NCBI GenBank assembly: GCA_965203615.1 | Contig: OZ241900.1 | Span: 2,976,001 to 3,040,000, forward strand | Length of the DNA stretch: 64,000 nt | Direction: 5' to 3' | Origin: VXNE01 sp965203615 | Lineage (GTDB): Bacteria > Pseudomonadota > Gammaproteobacteria > Pseudomonadales > Azotimanducaceae | Shown here: one piece after another, positions 35,113-44,432 of the stretch | Layout of the letters: each line of letters starts with the position of its first letter | How positions within the stretch are numbered: position 1 is the stretch's first letter | The notes under the pieces: model-generated | What the model saw: only the letters and a program-made list of their open reading frames with translations | What the model was told of the DNA's origin: nothing | The model's database searches: none | Translations under genes and position numbers: made by a program

Positions 35113-36969
35113 TCAGGACGCCTGGTCCGCCGTCCGCTCGACCAGCGTCTCGAAGTGGTCGATGCGCGATTCGAGCATCCTGATCGTGCCGCGCCAGAAA
35201 TCCGGCTGCGTCAGGTCGGCGTCCAGGTACTTGAGGGCGAGTTCCTCGGCGGTGGTGCGTCCGGTGTCCCGGAGCAATGCCTCGTACCGGTCAAGGAACC
35301 CCTCGCTCCTGGCTTCCCGGCGCGCGTAGACGCCGAGGCTGAACAGGTAGCCGAAGAGATACGGGAAGTTGTAGAAGCTCAGACCCGAGATATAGAAGTG
35401 CAGCTTGTTTGCCCAGAACAACGGGTCGGGCTCGGACAGGCTGTCGCCGTACCATTTGCGCCAGGCGGCGCTCATCATGTCCTTCAGTTCGTCCGGCCGT
35501 TGCGGGCGTTGTTCGCGCGCTTCGTAGAAGTTGCGTTCGAATTCGAAGCGGGTAGGGATGTTCAGTATGAAGGCGATCAGCGCCTCCGCCTCCTGCCAGA
35601 CGATTTCGAGTTCCGCGGCCCGCGTCTCGGCGCGTTCGAGAAGCGCGTTGCGAACGACGGTCTCGCCGAACGTGCTGGCGGTTTCCGCGATGGACATGCC
35701 GTACCTGCGCTGACACTCGGGCAGTTCCCGCATCACCCAGGCGTGGAACGCGTGTCCGAGTTCGTGCGCGAGGGTGATGACATCGCTGGCGCCGCCGGTG
35801 TAGGTCATGTAGACGCGCGGCGAGCGAGATTTCCTGAAGTGCGTGCAGTACGCGCCCGGACGTTTGCGTCCGCCCACGGTGCCTTCGATCCAGCGGTTCG
35901 CCGACATCATGCGGACGAACTCTCCCATCCGGGGATCGATGGACCCATAGGAAGCCGCGATGATGTCGACCGCTTCCTGGTAGGGAATCGACGTTGATTC
36001 GAGGTCGTCGGTCGACGGCGCAGGTGCGCGTTGATCCCATGGGCCGTAGCGGGGCTTGCCGTAGGCCTTCGCCTGCAGCCGCGCCGCGCGGCGCGCCAGC
36101 GGCACGGCTTCCTCCGCCACGCCGAGGATGGTGTCGAGGGTCGCGCGTTCGATTCGATTCATGTGCAGCGGGGCATCGAGGAAGTGCGTGCCGCGACGAG
36201 AGCACATTTCCAGGCGCCATCCGGCGATCGCGTTGATCGCCGCCGAGCAGGACTCGACATGTTGGTCCCAGGCGGTGTTAATGGCCCGCCAGGCGCCCGC
36301 GCGTACGCTGTCGTCTGGTGCTAGCAGCAGGCCGCTGGCTTCCGCCAGGCCGATGGTGCGGGTTTTTCCGTTGTCGGGGACTTCGCAGGTCAACGTCCCG
36401 GAGAGCTGATCATAGAGGCGTCCCCAGGCGTGAAGACCGTCCTGCGCCAGGCTGGAGGCAAGGGTCTCCTGCTCGAGGCTGAGGCGCTCCCGGCGTCGCT
36501 TGCGCGCGTGTTCGACGACGAAGCGCGCGGGGGCGGTTCGCTCGTCGGCCAGGAAGGCTTCTGCCACTGCGTCGGGAACGCGGTCGAGAAACTGCCGCAG
36601 CGGTTCGGCGATCGCGTCGTTGCGTTTCACGCAGGCCTGCAGACGCCCGAGCAACGCCTGCGCCGCTTCGTCGGAGCTGTCCACGCTCAGGAGACATTCG
36701 GCATAGGTTTCGAGGTCGTTCAGGATCCGCTCGGCGGTCTCGCCCAGGGCGAAGGCCTCACGCGCGGCTGCTATGCCGGTATCCGCATGGCCAACGGACA
36801 GCGTTTCGGCGTCATCGAGCAGCGAACGGAGAACGGCGGCTATGCGGTCGCGCGCGTCGAACAGCGCTTCCAGTTCGGCGAAGTCCGCGTCGACTTCCGC
36901 GGAGTCGGCGGAGGGATACTCGCTCGCCAGATTCCAGCTCTCGCCGCCGTTGGCCTTGGTCATCGTCAT
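35113..36969 (-). CDS. M3-family oligoendopeptidase F
   Basis: A 618-residue cytoplasmic zinc peptidase. SWNLASEYPS is the customary N-terminal opening; LAHELGHAFHAW carries the HExxH zinc site (as HELGH) and ETASTFGE the third ligand glutamate. Length and order agree with PepF. It cleaves small oligopeptides of roughly 7-17 residues. The neighbouring PEGA/FGE gene lies 24 bases upstream on the same strand; a joint transcript is likely but a functional link is not obvious. Confidence 0.92.
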   Translation of the reverse strand: MTMTKANGGESWNLASEYPSADSAEVDADFAELEALFDARDRIAAVLRSLLDDAETLSVGHADTGIAAAREAFALGETAERILNDLETYAECLLSVDSSDEAAQALLGRLQACVKRNDAIAEPLRQFLDRVPDAVAEAFLADERTAPARFVVEHARKRRRERLSLEQETLASSLAQDGLHAWGRLYDQLSGTLTCEVPDNGKTRTIGLAEASGLLLAPDDSVRAGAWRAINTAWDQHVESCSAAINAIAGWRLEMCSRRGTHFLDAPLHMNRIERATLDTILGVAEEAVPLARRAARLQAKAYGKPRYGPWDQRAPAPSTDDLESTSIPYQEAVDIIAASYGSIDPRMGEFVRMMSANRWIEGTVGGRKRPGAYCTHFRKSRSPRVYMTYTGGASDVITLAHELGHAFHAWVMRELPECQRRYGMSIAETASTFGETVVRNALLERAETRAAELEIVWQEAEALIAFILNIPTRFEFERNFYEAREQRPQRPDELKDMMSAAWRKWYGDSLSEPDPLFWANKLHFYISGLSFYNFPYLFGYLFSLGVYARREARSEGFLDRYEALLRDTGRTTAEELALKYLDADLTQPDFWRGTIRMLESRIDHFETLVERTADQAS

Positions 36970-36993
36970 GTCGCGAGTCTCCTCTTCCTCTTG

Positions 36994-38769
36994 CTACAGT
37001 TCCCGGACCACCCGCATCCCGCGGGAGTCCGACGCGTCGCCGCCCATGTTGCGGAACGTCATCCGCAACTCGTTGGGAGGCGCGTCGTACGCACCCCCCC
37101 GAACGACATTGAATCGACCGCATTCAGGATCCCATGCGCGCGCGTCGAGAGGCGCACCCCTGTAGGATCGGTGCCAGCAGTCGGCAACCCACTCTTCCGC
37201 GTTGCCGATGACATCGTACAGCCCGAACGCGTTGGGCTTGAAGCTCCCGACCGGTGCCAGGCGTATGAACCCGTCCCTGCAGTCCGCCGTCTGGTAGTAG
37301 GGGAAAGGTTCCCCCAGGGATTTGTCGGCCACGTTTGCGTGCTCGCACAGGGCATCGGGGTCGTCACCGAAATAATAGAGCGTGTCGCTATCGGCGCGCG
37401 CGGCATATTCCCATTCGGCTTCGGTCGGCAATCGATACGTTTGGCCGGTCTCCCGCGACAGAAAGTCCAGGTAACCCTGCGCATCGCGTATCGACAGGCC
37501 CGTGGCCGGAAGTTCGTTCGTCCCCGAGGGCGCGTGGTTGCGGTAGCGATCGAACTCGCCCGTCTTCACTTCGTATATTCCGATGGCGAACGGTTGCGAT
37601 ACTCGAACATCGCGGGCCGGGCCCTCGTCGCGTGGGCCGCTGTCCGAACCCATGAGAAACGTTCCGGGACCGACGATGACAAGCTCGGGCCCATTGCCGC
37701 CGGACTTCATTTCGTCGCGGAATCGCCGTCCGGGCGTGATGTCGAATCGTTGCATGTCGAGGCGCAACGAAACGCCGTCGGGCGTCATGGTCAGGTTGCG
37801 GACGAGGTTTCGATAGCCCATCGCCGTGGCCCGTACAGTGAAGGGGCCTGCCGGAAGGAGCATCTGCTCGGCGTAGGGCTCCGCGTCGCCGCGTTGCGAT
37901 TGCCGGACCACCGTCACGGTGGCATGGGCGGGGCGAATGGCCAGCGAGAGACGGCCGTATTGGCGTGCCAGGTCGACGCGCGTGGGGTTGGGACCGTGGG
38001 CGATGGCCACGTCCAATTCGCGCGCATCGTAGCCGGGCGATGAGACGCGCAACCTGTAGGTGCCGAGCGGCAGCCGGATGCCAGGGGAGTAAGGCAGTGG
38101 CGCGTCGAACAACTCGACCTTCGCGTTGGCCGGGGTAAGTTGCAGCGTGAGTTCCCCCATGGGCACGCGTTCGAGTTCGAACGCGTGCCTGGTGGTTGTC
38201 CGGGGGAACACCTCGATGGTGGCAGTCTTCGTTTCGCGCCCGTAGATCGACACCTCCACCGTGTGTTCGCCGGTTCGGATCGACTCGAGGGATACCGGTG
38301 TGACATTGTCCAGCGTGCGTCCGTCAACGGTCACTCGCGCTCCGCGCGGGTTTGTCACGACCTCCAGGGCACCGAACGCGGGTGGAAACCGCTCGTGGTG
38401 CGTCTTTCTTTCGCCGCGCTGAAGCGTGAATCTGGCCAACGTGTTGCCGTGATGCGGGTGGTGCAGGTGCACCACCACCTCCCCGGGAGGTATGCCCGGG
38501 ATTTCGATGGGGGTAATGCCCCGCTCATCGCCGTTCAGCATCACGGTTGCACCGGGGGGAGTGGAGTCGACTCGCATTGTCGCACTGCCGCGGATGAAAC
38601 CGGGTCCATAGGCGCCGCCCAGGATGAGGAGTATCAGTACGCCGAGCAACGCCCAGTTGCGGTAACGTCGTTCGGTGTCGAAGCGCCTTGGCCGTCGGGT
38701 AGACGGTTGGCCATTGCGAGATGTGGCTTGGGGCACGGGATCACTGCGACGCCATCGCGTGACCGCCAA
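36994..38769 (-). CDS. Membrane-anchored PEGA-repeat protein with formylglycine-enzyme-like domain
   Basis: A 591-residue protein: a basic cytoplasmic N-terminus, one membrane helix (about 38-57), then four PEGA-like beta repeats (about 64-330; recognisable text MRVDSTPPGATVMLNGDERG, EVVTNPRGARVTVDGRTL, and the PLGTYRLRVSSPGYD module), and a FGE/SUMF1-type C-lectin-fold domain (355-591; FLMGSDSGPRDEGPARDV, YRLPTEAEWEYAARA, GLYDVIGNAEEWVADCW). The segment that carries the two catalytic cysteines in true formylglycine enzymes reads VVRGGAYDAPPNELRMTFRN here, without cysteine, so it should not activate sulfatases. It is more likely a periplasmic binding or scaffold protein. Neighbours include a vWA/TonB-C protein and an outer-membrane protein, suggesting an envelope function. 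Confidence 0.82.
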   Translation of the reverse strand: MAVTRWRRSDPVPQATSRNGQPSTRRPRRFDTERRYRNWALLGVLILLILGGAYGPGFIRGSATMRVDSTPPGATVMLNGDERGITPIEIPGIPPGEVVVHLHHPHHGNTLARFTLQRGERKTHHERFPPAFGALEVVTNPRGARVTVDGRTLDNVTPVSLESIRTGEHTVEVSIYGRETKTATIEVFPRTTTRHAFELERVPMGELTLQLTPANAKVELFDAPLPYSPGIRLPLGTYRLRVSSPGYDARELDVAIAHGPNPTRVDLARQYGRLSLAIRPAHATVTVVRQSQRGDAEPYAEQMLLPAGPFTVRATAMGYRNLVRNLTMTPDGVSLRLDMQRFDITPGRRFRDEMKSGGNGPELVIVGPGTFLMGSDSGPRDEGPARDVRVSQPFAIGIYEVKTGEFDRYRNHAPSGTNELPATGLSIRDAQGYLDFLSRETGQTYRLPTEAEWEYAARADSDTLYYFGDDPDALCEHANVADKSLGEPFPYYQTADCRDGFIRLAPVGSFKPNAFGLYDVIGNAEEWVADCWHRSYRGAPLDARAWDPECGRFNVVRGGAYDAPPNELRMTFRNMGGDASDSRGMRVVREL

Positions 38770-38847
38770 CTGTACAGTCGCTCGCCCACTCTGTCATACT
38801 GAAATCCGCCCCCGCGCACATCGAGTGGATTCAGAGGAGATGAAGCA

Positions 38848-39150
38848 ATGAGCAACGTGGACGGAGTCTGGAACACGGTCACGAATACCCCGATGGGTCC
38901 CCAAAATGCGACGATCACCCTCGCGACGGACGGCAACACGCTGACGGGAAACATGGCGGGGCCGCAGGGCACGATCGATATCGAAGGTGGCACCGTGGAC
39001 GGAGACGCCTTGTCGTGGAAAGCGAACATCACGTCGCCCATGGCAATGACGCTCGAATTCTCCGCCACCGTCAGCGGAGACGAGATTTCGGGGAACGTCC
39101 AGCTTGGCGCTTTCGGCAACGCCAGCTTCTCGGGAACCCGCGCTTCCTGA
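38848..39150 (+). CDS. Small beta-rich protein of unknown function
   Basis: A 100-residue acidic protein made of repeated beta-hairpin text: ATITLATDGNTLTGNMAGP, TIDIEGGTVDGDALSWKANI, LEFSATVSGDEISGNVQLG. This pattern of small hairpins with DG/GD turns is common in uncharacterised proteins of many environmental bacteria; I know no function. There is no signal peptide. A GAGGAG lies before the ATG (AGAGGAGATGAAGCAATG). It stands between two minus-strand genes and appears to have its own promoter. Confidence 0.75.
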   Translation: MSNVDGVWNTVTNTPMGPQNATITLATDGNTLTGNMAGPQGTIDIEGGTVDGDALSWKANITSPMAMTLEFSATVSGDEISGNVQLGAFGNASFSGTRAS

Positions 39151-39245
39151 CGATTCGACAGGACGGGGCAGCCGCCGCACGGTCGCGGCGGAACCGCAGG
39201 ATGTAGCGGTCCGCCGCATGGCGTTCGGATTCGAGCCCCGCCGGC

Positions 39246-40679
39246 TCAGCCGGCCGCGTTGTACCCCATCACCGCCTTGACTTCGAGGAACTCCTCGAAA
39301 CCGTATTGGCCCCACTCGCGACCGTTGCCCGACTGCTTGTAGCCGCCGAACGGCGCCTTGTTGTCGACGATCGCGCCGTTCAGGTGCACGTTGCCGGTGC
39401 GGATGCGACGGGCGATGGCCTTGGCGCGTTCGGGGTCGCCGGAAGATATGTACCCCGACAGTCCGTAGATCGTGTCGTTCGCGATACGCACGGCGTCCTC
39501 GTCGTCCTCGTAGCCGATGAGCGACAGCACCGGTCCGAAAATCTCTTCCCGGGCGATCGCCATGTCGTTGGTGACGTTTGAGAACACGGTGGGCCTGATG
39601 TAATACCCCTGGTTGAGGCCGTCGGGCCGACCGGTACCGCCGGTCTCGAGCGTTGCGCCCTCGTCGATGCCCTTTTGTATCAGGCCCTGGATCTTGTCGA
39701 ACTGCACCGAGGACACCACGGGCCCGATGGTCGTGTCCCGCGATTGCGGATCGCCGACGCGCACCTGTTCGGCGGCGGCCCTGGCGACCGCTGCGGCCTC
39801 TTCCATGCGCGACCTGGGGACCAGCATTCTCGAGGGGGCATTGCAGGACTGTCCCGAGTTCAGGCACATGCCGAACACGTCCCTTGAGATCGCTGTCGCA
39901 AAGTCGGCGTCGTCCAGGATGATGTTTGCCGACTTCCCGCCCAGTTCCTGGGCCACCCGTTTGACCGTGGGAGCGGCGTTCCTGGCGACTTCGATGCCCG
40001 CGCGGGTCGAACCCGTGAACGACATCATGTCGATCCCCGGATGAACCGACAGGGCGACACCGACAGTCGGCCCATCGCCGTTGACCAGGTTGAAGACGCC
40101 TGCCGGCACGCCGGCCTCGTCGAGTATCTCCGCAAAGATGATGGCGTTGAGAGGCGCTACCTCGGATGGCTTGAGGACCATCGTGCACCCCGCCGCCAGG
40201 GCTGGCGCGACCTTGCACGCGATCTGGTTGATGGGCCAGTTCCAGGGCGTAATGAACCCGCATACGCCGGCCGGTTCCCGGATGATGTGGGAGGTTCCGA
40301 TATCGGCCTCGAACTCGAAGGTTCTCAAGACGTTCAGCGTCGTCATGAAATGGCCGAGACCGGCGGGCGCCTGGGCCGCGTTGGCAAGCGACATCGGCGC
40401 ACCCATCTCTTCGCTGATGGTCGCGGCGAGATCGCCGATCCGTCGCTTGAATACGTCGATGATCGCCTCCATCACTGCGACGCGTTCCTCGCGCGTGGTT
40501 GTCGACCAGGTCTCGAACGCCGCGGTGGCCGCGGCAACTGCCGCGTCGACGTCCGCCGGACCGCCCAGGGCGATGGAGTCGATCGGCGCCTCTGTCGCCG
40601 GGTTGATCACTTCGAGGGTTTCTCCCGTGGACGACGCGACCCACTCGCCGTTGATGTAGAACTTCTGCCTGTTGCTCAT
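39246..40679 (-). CDS. NAD(P)-dependent aldehyde dehydrogenase
   Basis: A 477-residue aldehyde dehydrogenase. ITPWNWPINQ is the cofactor-binding segment, ELGGKSANI carries the general-base glutamate, and the nucleophile cysteine is in NSGQSCNAPSR. EEIFGPVLSLIGY closes the family pattern. It oxidises an aldehyde to the acid; the substrate range is not visible. ATG 40679 has AAGGAAGG upstream. It stands between the small beta-rich gene and the divergent vWA/TonB-C gene. Confidence 0.92.
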   Translation of the reverse strand: MSNRQKFYINGEWVASSTGETLEVINPATEAPIDSIALGGPADVDAAVAAATAAFETWSTTTREERVAVMEAIIDVFKRRIGDLAATISEEMGAPMSLANAAQAPAGLGHFMTTLNVLRTFEFEADIGTSHIIREPAGVCGFITPWNWPINQIACKVAPALAAGCTMVLKPSEVAPLNAIIFAEILDEAGVPAGVFNLVNGDGPTVGVALSVHPGIDMMSFTGSTRAGIEVARNAAPTVKRVAQELGGKSANIILDDADFATAISRDVFGMCLNSGQSCNAPSRMLVPRSRMEEAAAVARAAAEQVRVGDPQSRDTTIGPVVSSVQFDKIQGLIQKGIDEGATLETGGTGRPDGLNQGYYIRPTVFSNVTNDMAIAREEIFGPVLSLIGYEDDEDAVRIANDTIYGLSGYISSGDPERAKAIARRIRTGNVHLNGAIVDNKAPFGGYKQSGNGREWGQYGFEEFLEVKAVMGYNAAG

Positions 40680-40933
40680 GATCGTGCCTTCCTTGTTCGT
40701 CTTGACGCAGCTTCTTCCGGGCGGGTGTCCAACAAGTGGGCCGCCGGCGGAGGTGAGCATTCTCCACCCAAAAAGGGGTGACTTCCAGGCGCGGGGACGC
40801 TCGAGGCGACCCGCGGCCGACTCGTCGATCATGTCCAGTGTTGCTGGAACGGTTCCGGGCTAGCCGACATAATGTCGGCACGAATCATCCTGGCGTAATA
40901 GACGTGGCAGTTCTGCGCGCATACAAGGCGTCC
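40680..40933. promoter_or_regulatory. Divergent intergenic region
   Basis: This 254-base gap separates the divergent aldehyde dehydrogenase and vWA/TonB-C genes and must hold both promoters. I could not identify a convincing -35/-10 pair or a strong palindrome. Both neighbouring frames stay open into it, but without family resemblance. Confidence 0.35.
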
Positions 40934-42775
40934 ATGCGATCCCGGCGGCTGTTGCTCTTCATCCCGCCCATTTTCGTGTTGATCGTCGTTTTCGGCCTGA
41001 TGCTGTCCATCGACATGCCGAAGGATGGTCTTGCGATCAACGAGGACCTGTGCCCGAGTCTCAACGAGGAGATTGTCGAGCGCGCCGTGTTCCTGCTCGA
41101 CCTGCGTAAGCCGCTCGATTCCGAACACGTATCGCTTCCCGGTCAACTGTTGCGCGAAGTGACAATGGACCTGGACGCCAACTCCGAATTGCAGGTCTTT
41201 GCGCTTGCGAGCACGTCGACTGCGCCAAGGATTACCCTGGACCGGAGCTGCAAACCCTACGATGACGCAGAGTTGGCAGTGGGCGGCACGGCCCGAGGGC
41301 GTGACTGCGCCGATATTTCGGACGCATTGCCCGCACCGGTTCGCGACCGGGCGAGCCGGTTCTGCGCCTGGCGTGACGCGTTGCAGGGCCGCCTCGACGG
41401 ATTGGTTGTGCAGCAGCAGGGCGCGCCGGTCGAGAATGCCTACCTGGTGGAGGCCATCGAAGACACGATCCTCGAGTTCTCCGAGTTCTCGGGGCGCCAC
41501 TCGCTCTACATCTTCTCCGACATGATGCAACACGCCACCTGGCATTCCCAACCGGAGACCGGCGTGGAATACGCGGGCCCGGGCGACCAGGGTGACGTCG
41601 AGGCCAGCTTCGCGCCCTTGCTGCGCACGGTCGACGACCTCCGCATCAAGGTCTTCTACGTTCCTCGACGCGGCGTGACCGAGGACGTGGAGACAAAAGC
41701 CGACCACAAGGAATTCTGGCGGGACTACTTTGCGGACTTTGCCGCTACGGGCGTCGAGTTCGAAGACCAGCCCCTGATGTCCGCCTACGAGGTGGAGTCG
41801 CTCGCCAGCGCACCCACGGAGATCGAACTTGCGGCGCTGGAACGGGAGCAGCTTCGGTTGGAGCGCGAACAGATCGAACTCGCGTTGGCGAAAGTCGAGC
41901 AGGAAAGGGCGGCCCTCGAGGAGGCTCGACAACTGGCCGCCGAGGAACGACAGGCCCGGCAGGCGCGAGAAACCGAATTGCGACAACAGCAGGAATTGGT
42001 GCAAGCTCGAGAGGCGGAACGCGAAGCCGAGCGGCAACGCCTCCAGGCCGAGCGGCTGCGCCTTGAGACGGAGCGTGCCGAGGTTGAACGTCGGGAGACG
42101 GAGGCATTGGCTGACCAACGGGCGCAGGATGCATTGCCGGAGGAATCGACGGTTCAGTCCGAGCCGTCGGAAGCGGCCTCGACCCGGCCGCCACGGTCGA
42201 TCGCGGCGCGGACGCCGGAACCGACACCGGATACAACGCGTGAGGAGCCCTTCCATGGAACAAACGTGTCCGGGGAGCGCCAGCGACCCGGCACGATTGC
42301 TCCATGGTCGACGAGCGGGGCCGGGCCACAGGCGAAGCCGAAGGCGCCGGCTGTGGGGCACTCGCCTGAACGTTCTGTGGATCAAGCGCAGACCGCCAGC
42401 GTGCCGTGCGTGGCCCAACTGAAGCCCGAGTACGCTACGGGCGCAGACTCCTATCCCGGCGGTCGTAGAGTGAACTACGGCGGTGCCGTCATCACGGTTC
42501 GCTACGCCCTCAATGCAGAGGGCGAGACGGTGGATGAGGAGACAGCCGTGGTCGGCGATAGCTCCAACGCGACACGGCCCCGCTTCCTTGATGCATTGGC
42601 GCGGGACACGGTCGAGTTGGTCAAGGGCTGGGAGTTTGAGGTCACCCAAGGGAGCGCGTGCGCCATGTCCCAGGTGCACACCGCGATCTTCAGGTATCGC
42701 TCCAAGTGCGTTGGCGCCCCGGTGCCGAAGTGTCGGACCGTTCAGTCTGACGTAACCCTGATGACTGGGTCCTGA
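40934..42775 (+). CDS. Membrane protein with vWA-like domain, coiled coil and TonB-type C-terminal domain
   Basis: A 613-residue protein, not matching any single family I know. Parts in order: one membrane helix (5-25); a globular region (about 30-285) that reads like a von Willebrand A/Rossmann fold, with AVFLLDLRKPLD at its first strand and SGRHSLYIFSDMMQH at a later one; a long charged coiled coil (about 298-412) of Glu/Arg/Gln heptads; a Pro/Ser-rich linker (415-515); and a C-terminal module (about 520-610) resembling the TonB C-terminal domain (GGAVITVRYALNAEGETVDEE...). The layout inner-membrane anchor, rod, linker, TonB-like tip suggests a protein spanning the periplasm. An ATG at 40934 puts the helix at the N-terminus; a GTG nine codons earlier is possible. 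Neighbours are glycosyltransferase and outer-membrane genes. Confidence 0.75.
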   Translation: MRSRRLLLFIPPIFVLIVVFGLMLSIDMPKDGLAINEDLCPSLNEEIVERAVFLLDLRKPLDSEHVSLPGQLLREVTMDLDANSELQVFALASTSTAPRITLDRSCKPYDDAELAVGGTARGRDCADISDALPAPVRDRASRFCAWRDALQGRLDGLVVQQQGAPVENAYLVEAIEDTILEFSEFSGRHSLYIFSDMMQHATWHSQPETGVEYAGPGDQGDVEASFAPLLRTVDDLRIKVFYVPRRGVTEDVETKADHKEFWRDYFADFAATGVEFEDQPLMSAYEVESLASAPTEIELAALEREQLRLEREQIELALAKVEQERAALEEARQLAAEERQARQARETELRQQQELVQAREAEREAERQRLQAERLRLETERAEVERRETEALADQRAQDALPEESTVQSEPSEAASTRPPRSIAARTPEPTPDTTREEPFHGTNVSGERQRPGTIAPWSTSGAGPQAKPKAPAVGHSPERSVDQAQTASVPCVAQLKPEYATGADSYPGGRRVNYGGAVITVRYALNAEGETVDEETAVVGDSSNATRPRFLDALARDTVELVKGWEFEVTQGSACAMSQVHTAIFRYRSKCVGAPVPKCRTVQSDVTLMTGS

Positions 42776-42835
42776 TGCGGCGAAGGCGCCCTTGGCCGCA
42801 GCCGGTACGCTCCATCGCACGATAGTGCAGGTCGC

Positions 42836-43543
42836 ATGTACAGGCACCTGAGGGTTGGCGTAGTCGTTCCGGCGCGGAACGAGGAAGACAACATCGGTGC
42901 GGTTGTCCGGGAACTCGTGGCGTTGCGGAATGGCGAGCAACGCTTGATGGATGACTTCGTCGTCTGTGACAACGGGTCGACGGATGCCACCGCAAAACTC
43001 GCGCGTGAAGCGGGTGCGCGAGTTGTTCGCCAGGAGAGGCCGGGCTATGGCATCGCTTGCCTCACCGCGATCGACGCGCTCGAAGAGGTGGACGTGGTGC
43101 TGTTTACGGACGGCGACGGCTCGTTCGAGGCCACCCAGTGTGTCGGGCTGCTGGACGCGATCGCCGCGGGCGCCGACCTTGCGGTGGGGTCCCGGGCGCT
43201 CGGTCGAATGGAACCGGGTGCCTTGTCTCCTGCCCAGCGGGGAGGGAATCGCCTCGCCGGCTTGCTGATTCGCCTGCTATGGGGGCGGCGCGTGACGGAC
43301 CTTGGCCCCTATCGTGCCATCCGCGCCGATGCGCTGCGGTTGATCGACATGCGCGATCCGGCGTACGGCTGGACGATCGAGATGCAGATCAAGGCGATAC
43401 AGTGCGATCTTCGGATCGTTGAAGTGCCCGTGGACACCCACCGCCGGCGCTTTGGGAAGTCGAAAGTCGGCGGGACCGTGCGCGGTGTCATGGGCGCCAG
43501 CGCAGGAATCCTCTCGACGATTGCGAGGCTGCGCATGCGCTAG
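42836..43543 (+). CDS. Family 2 glycosyltransferase (dolichyl-phosphate mannosyltransferase-like)
   Basis: A 235-residue cytoplasmic GT-A enzyme. RVGVVVPARNEEDNIGAVV is the nucleotide-sugar strand; VVCDNGSTDAT and LFTDGDGSFE (the D-x-D) give the metal/sugar site; later HRRRFGKSKVGGT resembles the basic loop of polyprenyl-phosphate glycosyltransferases. There are no C-terminal membrane helices. It should transfer a sugar to a lipid carrier or glycan. Its end overlaps that of the convergent outer-membrane gene by four bases. Confidence 0.87.
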   Translation: MYRHLRVGVVVPARNEEDNIGAVVRELVALRNGEQRLMDDFVVCDNGSTDATAKLAREAGARVVRQERPGYGIACLTAIDALEEVDVVLFTDGDGSFEATQCVGLLDAIAAGADLAVGSRALGRMEPGALSPAQRGGNRLAGLLIRLLWGRRVTDLGPYRAIRADALRLIDMRDPAYGWTIEMQIKAIQCDLRIVEVPVDTHRRRFGKSKVGGTVRGVMGASAGILSTIARLRMR

Positions 43544-44415
43544 AGGAAATCGAACGAGTAACTGGCCGAAACGCCGAGAATGTTCGAAGCGGCGGCGTTG
43601 CGTCCGTCGATGACCGCCCCTCCGAACAGGCTCAGGCTGAAATTCTCGTCGACGCTGTAGTAGAGCCGTGCTCCGAGGGTCTGCGTATCTTCCTCGATCT
43701 CCGGAAATCGGTCCGGCGCGAATCCCGGACCGCCTATCTGCAGTCCGGACGTGGAGTTCACCATCCGGTACTCAAGGCCAACCGTCAGGAAGTCGTTCAG
43801 AAACCAGATCCCGGACAGGTTCGCGAAACGTTCTCCTGGAATGTTGTCGTTGCGTCGCCTGAGTCCGAATTCCGCGGACAGGCCGAATTGGTCGCCCAGG
43901 AATTTCCCCACGACCAGCGATGCCTCGTAGCCGTCACCACCATCGCCCAGCGAGTTGATGAAACCGGTTTCGTAGTCGCCGGCGAGAATAACGGCGGCGC
44001 GCAGCGCGATGCTCGGCGAATCGGAGATGACCTCGTCCAGGATTCGCCACGTGAGACCGACATTTGTATCCACCATGCCGCTGAAGCTCTCGCTCGGGGT
44101 GGGTATGCCCGGTCCGGTCATGAACTGGCTCTTGGCCCAGCCGGTCTGCACATCGAGGGAGAGGCTGTCGTTGAAGCCGTAGGTCCCACTCAGCCAGACG
44201 GTACCCTGGGAGAGATCCTCGTCGCCGCCGCCGGGCAACGGGCGTTTCTCCTCTCCGCGGTAGAACTGCTCGGCGGATTGTGAGACGTAAGACAGGCTGA
44301 GGTGGCCGGTGCCGGGTTCCGGCAACCAGGCGGAGGCATCCGCGAACACGGGCCGCGGGGACACGCAGAAAACGAAAACCGAAAAGGTCAGTGTCGTAGC
44401 GATAAAACGGTGCAT
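43540..44415 (-). CDS. Outer-membrane beta-barrel protein (transporter-like, uncharacterised)
   Basis: A 291-residue exported protein. A signal peptide (MHRFIATTLTFSVFVFCVSP, cleavage near VFA-DA) precedes a barrel made of alternating strands with aromatic girdle residues: TGHLSLSYVSQSA, GTVWLSGTYGFNDSLSLDVQTGWA, DTNVGLTWRIL, ending in ILGVSASYSFDFL, whose terminal phenylalanine-rich strand is the usual outer-membrane assembly signal. The ATG at 44415 has GGGAG seven bases upstream; an ATG seven codons earlier is less well placed. No ligand is evident. The upstream small exported gene is 17 bases away and probably cotranscribed. Confidence 0.78.
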   Translation of the reverse strand: MHRFIATTLTFSVFVFCVSPRPVFADASAWLPEPGTGHLSLSYVSQSAEQFYRGEEKRPLPGGGDEDLSQGTVWLSGTYGFNDSLSLDVQTGWAKSQFMTGPGIPTPSESFSGMVDTNVGLTWRILDEVISDSPSIALRAAVILAGDYETGFINSLGDGGDGYEASLVVGKFLGDQFGLSAEFGLRRRNDNIPGERFANLSGIWFLNDFLTVGLEYRMVNSTSGLQIGGPGFAPDRFPEIEEDTQTLGARLYYSVDENFSLSLFGGAVIDGRNAAASNILGVSASYSFDFL

Positions 44416-44432
44416 TCCCTGACTCCCAACCT

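Noticed and set aside
36994..38769. True formylglycine-generating enzyme for the sulfatase
   Set aside because: The catalytic cysteine pair is absent from the C-terminal segment.
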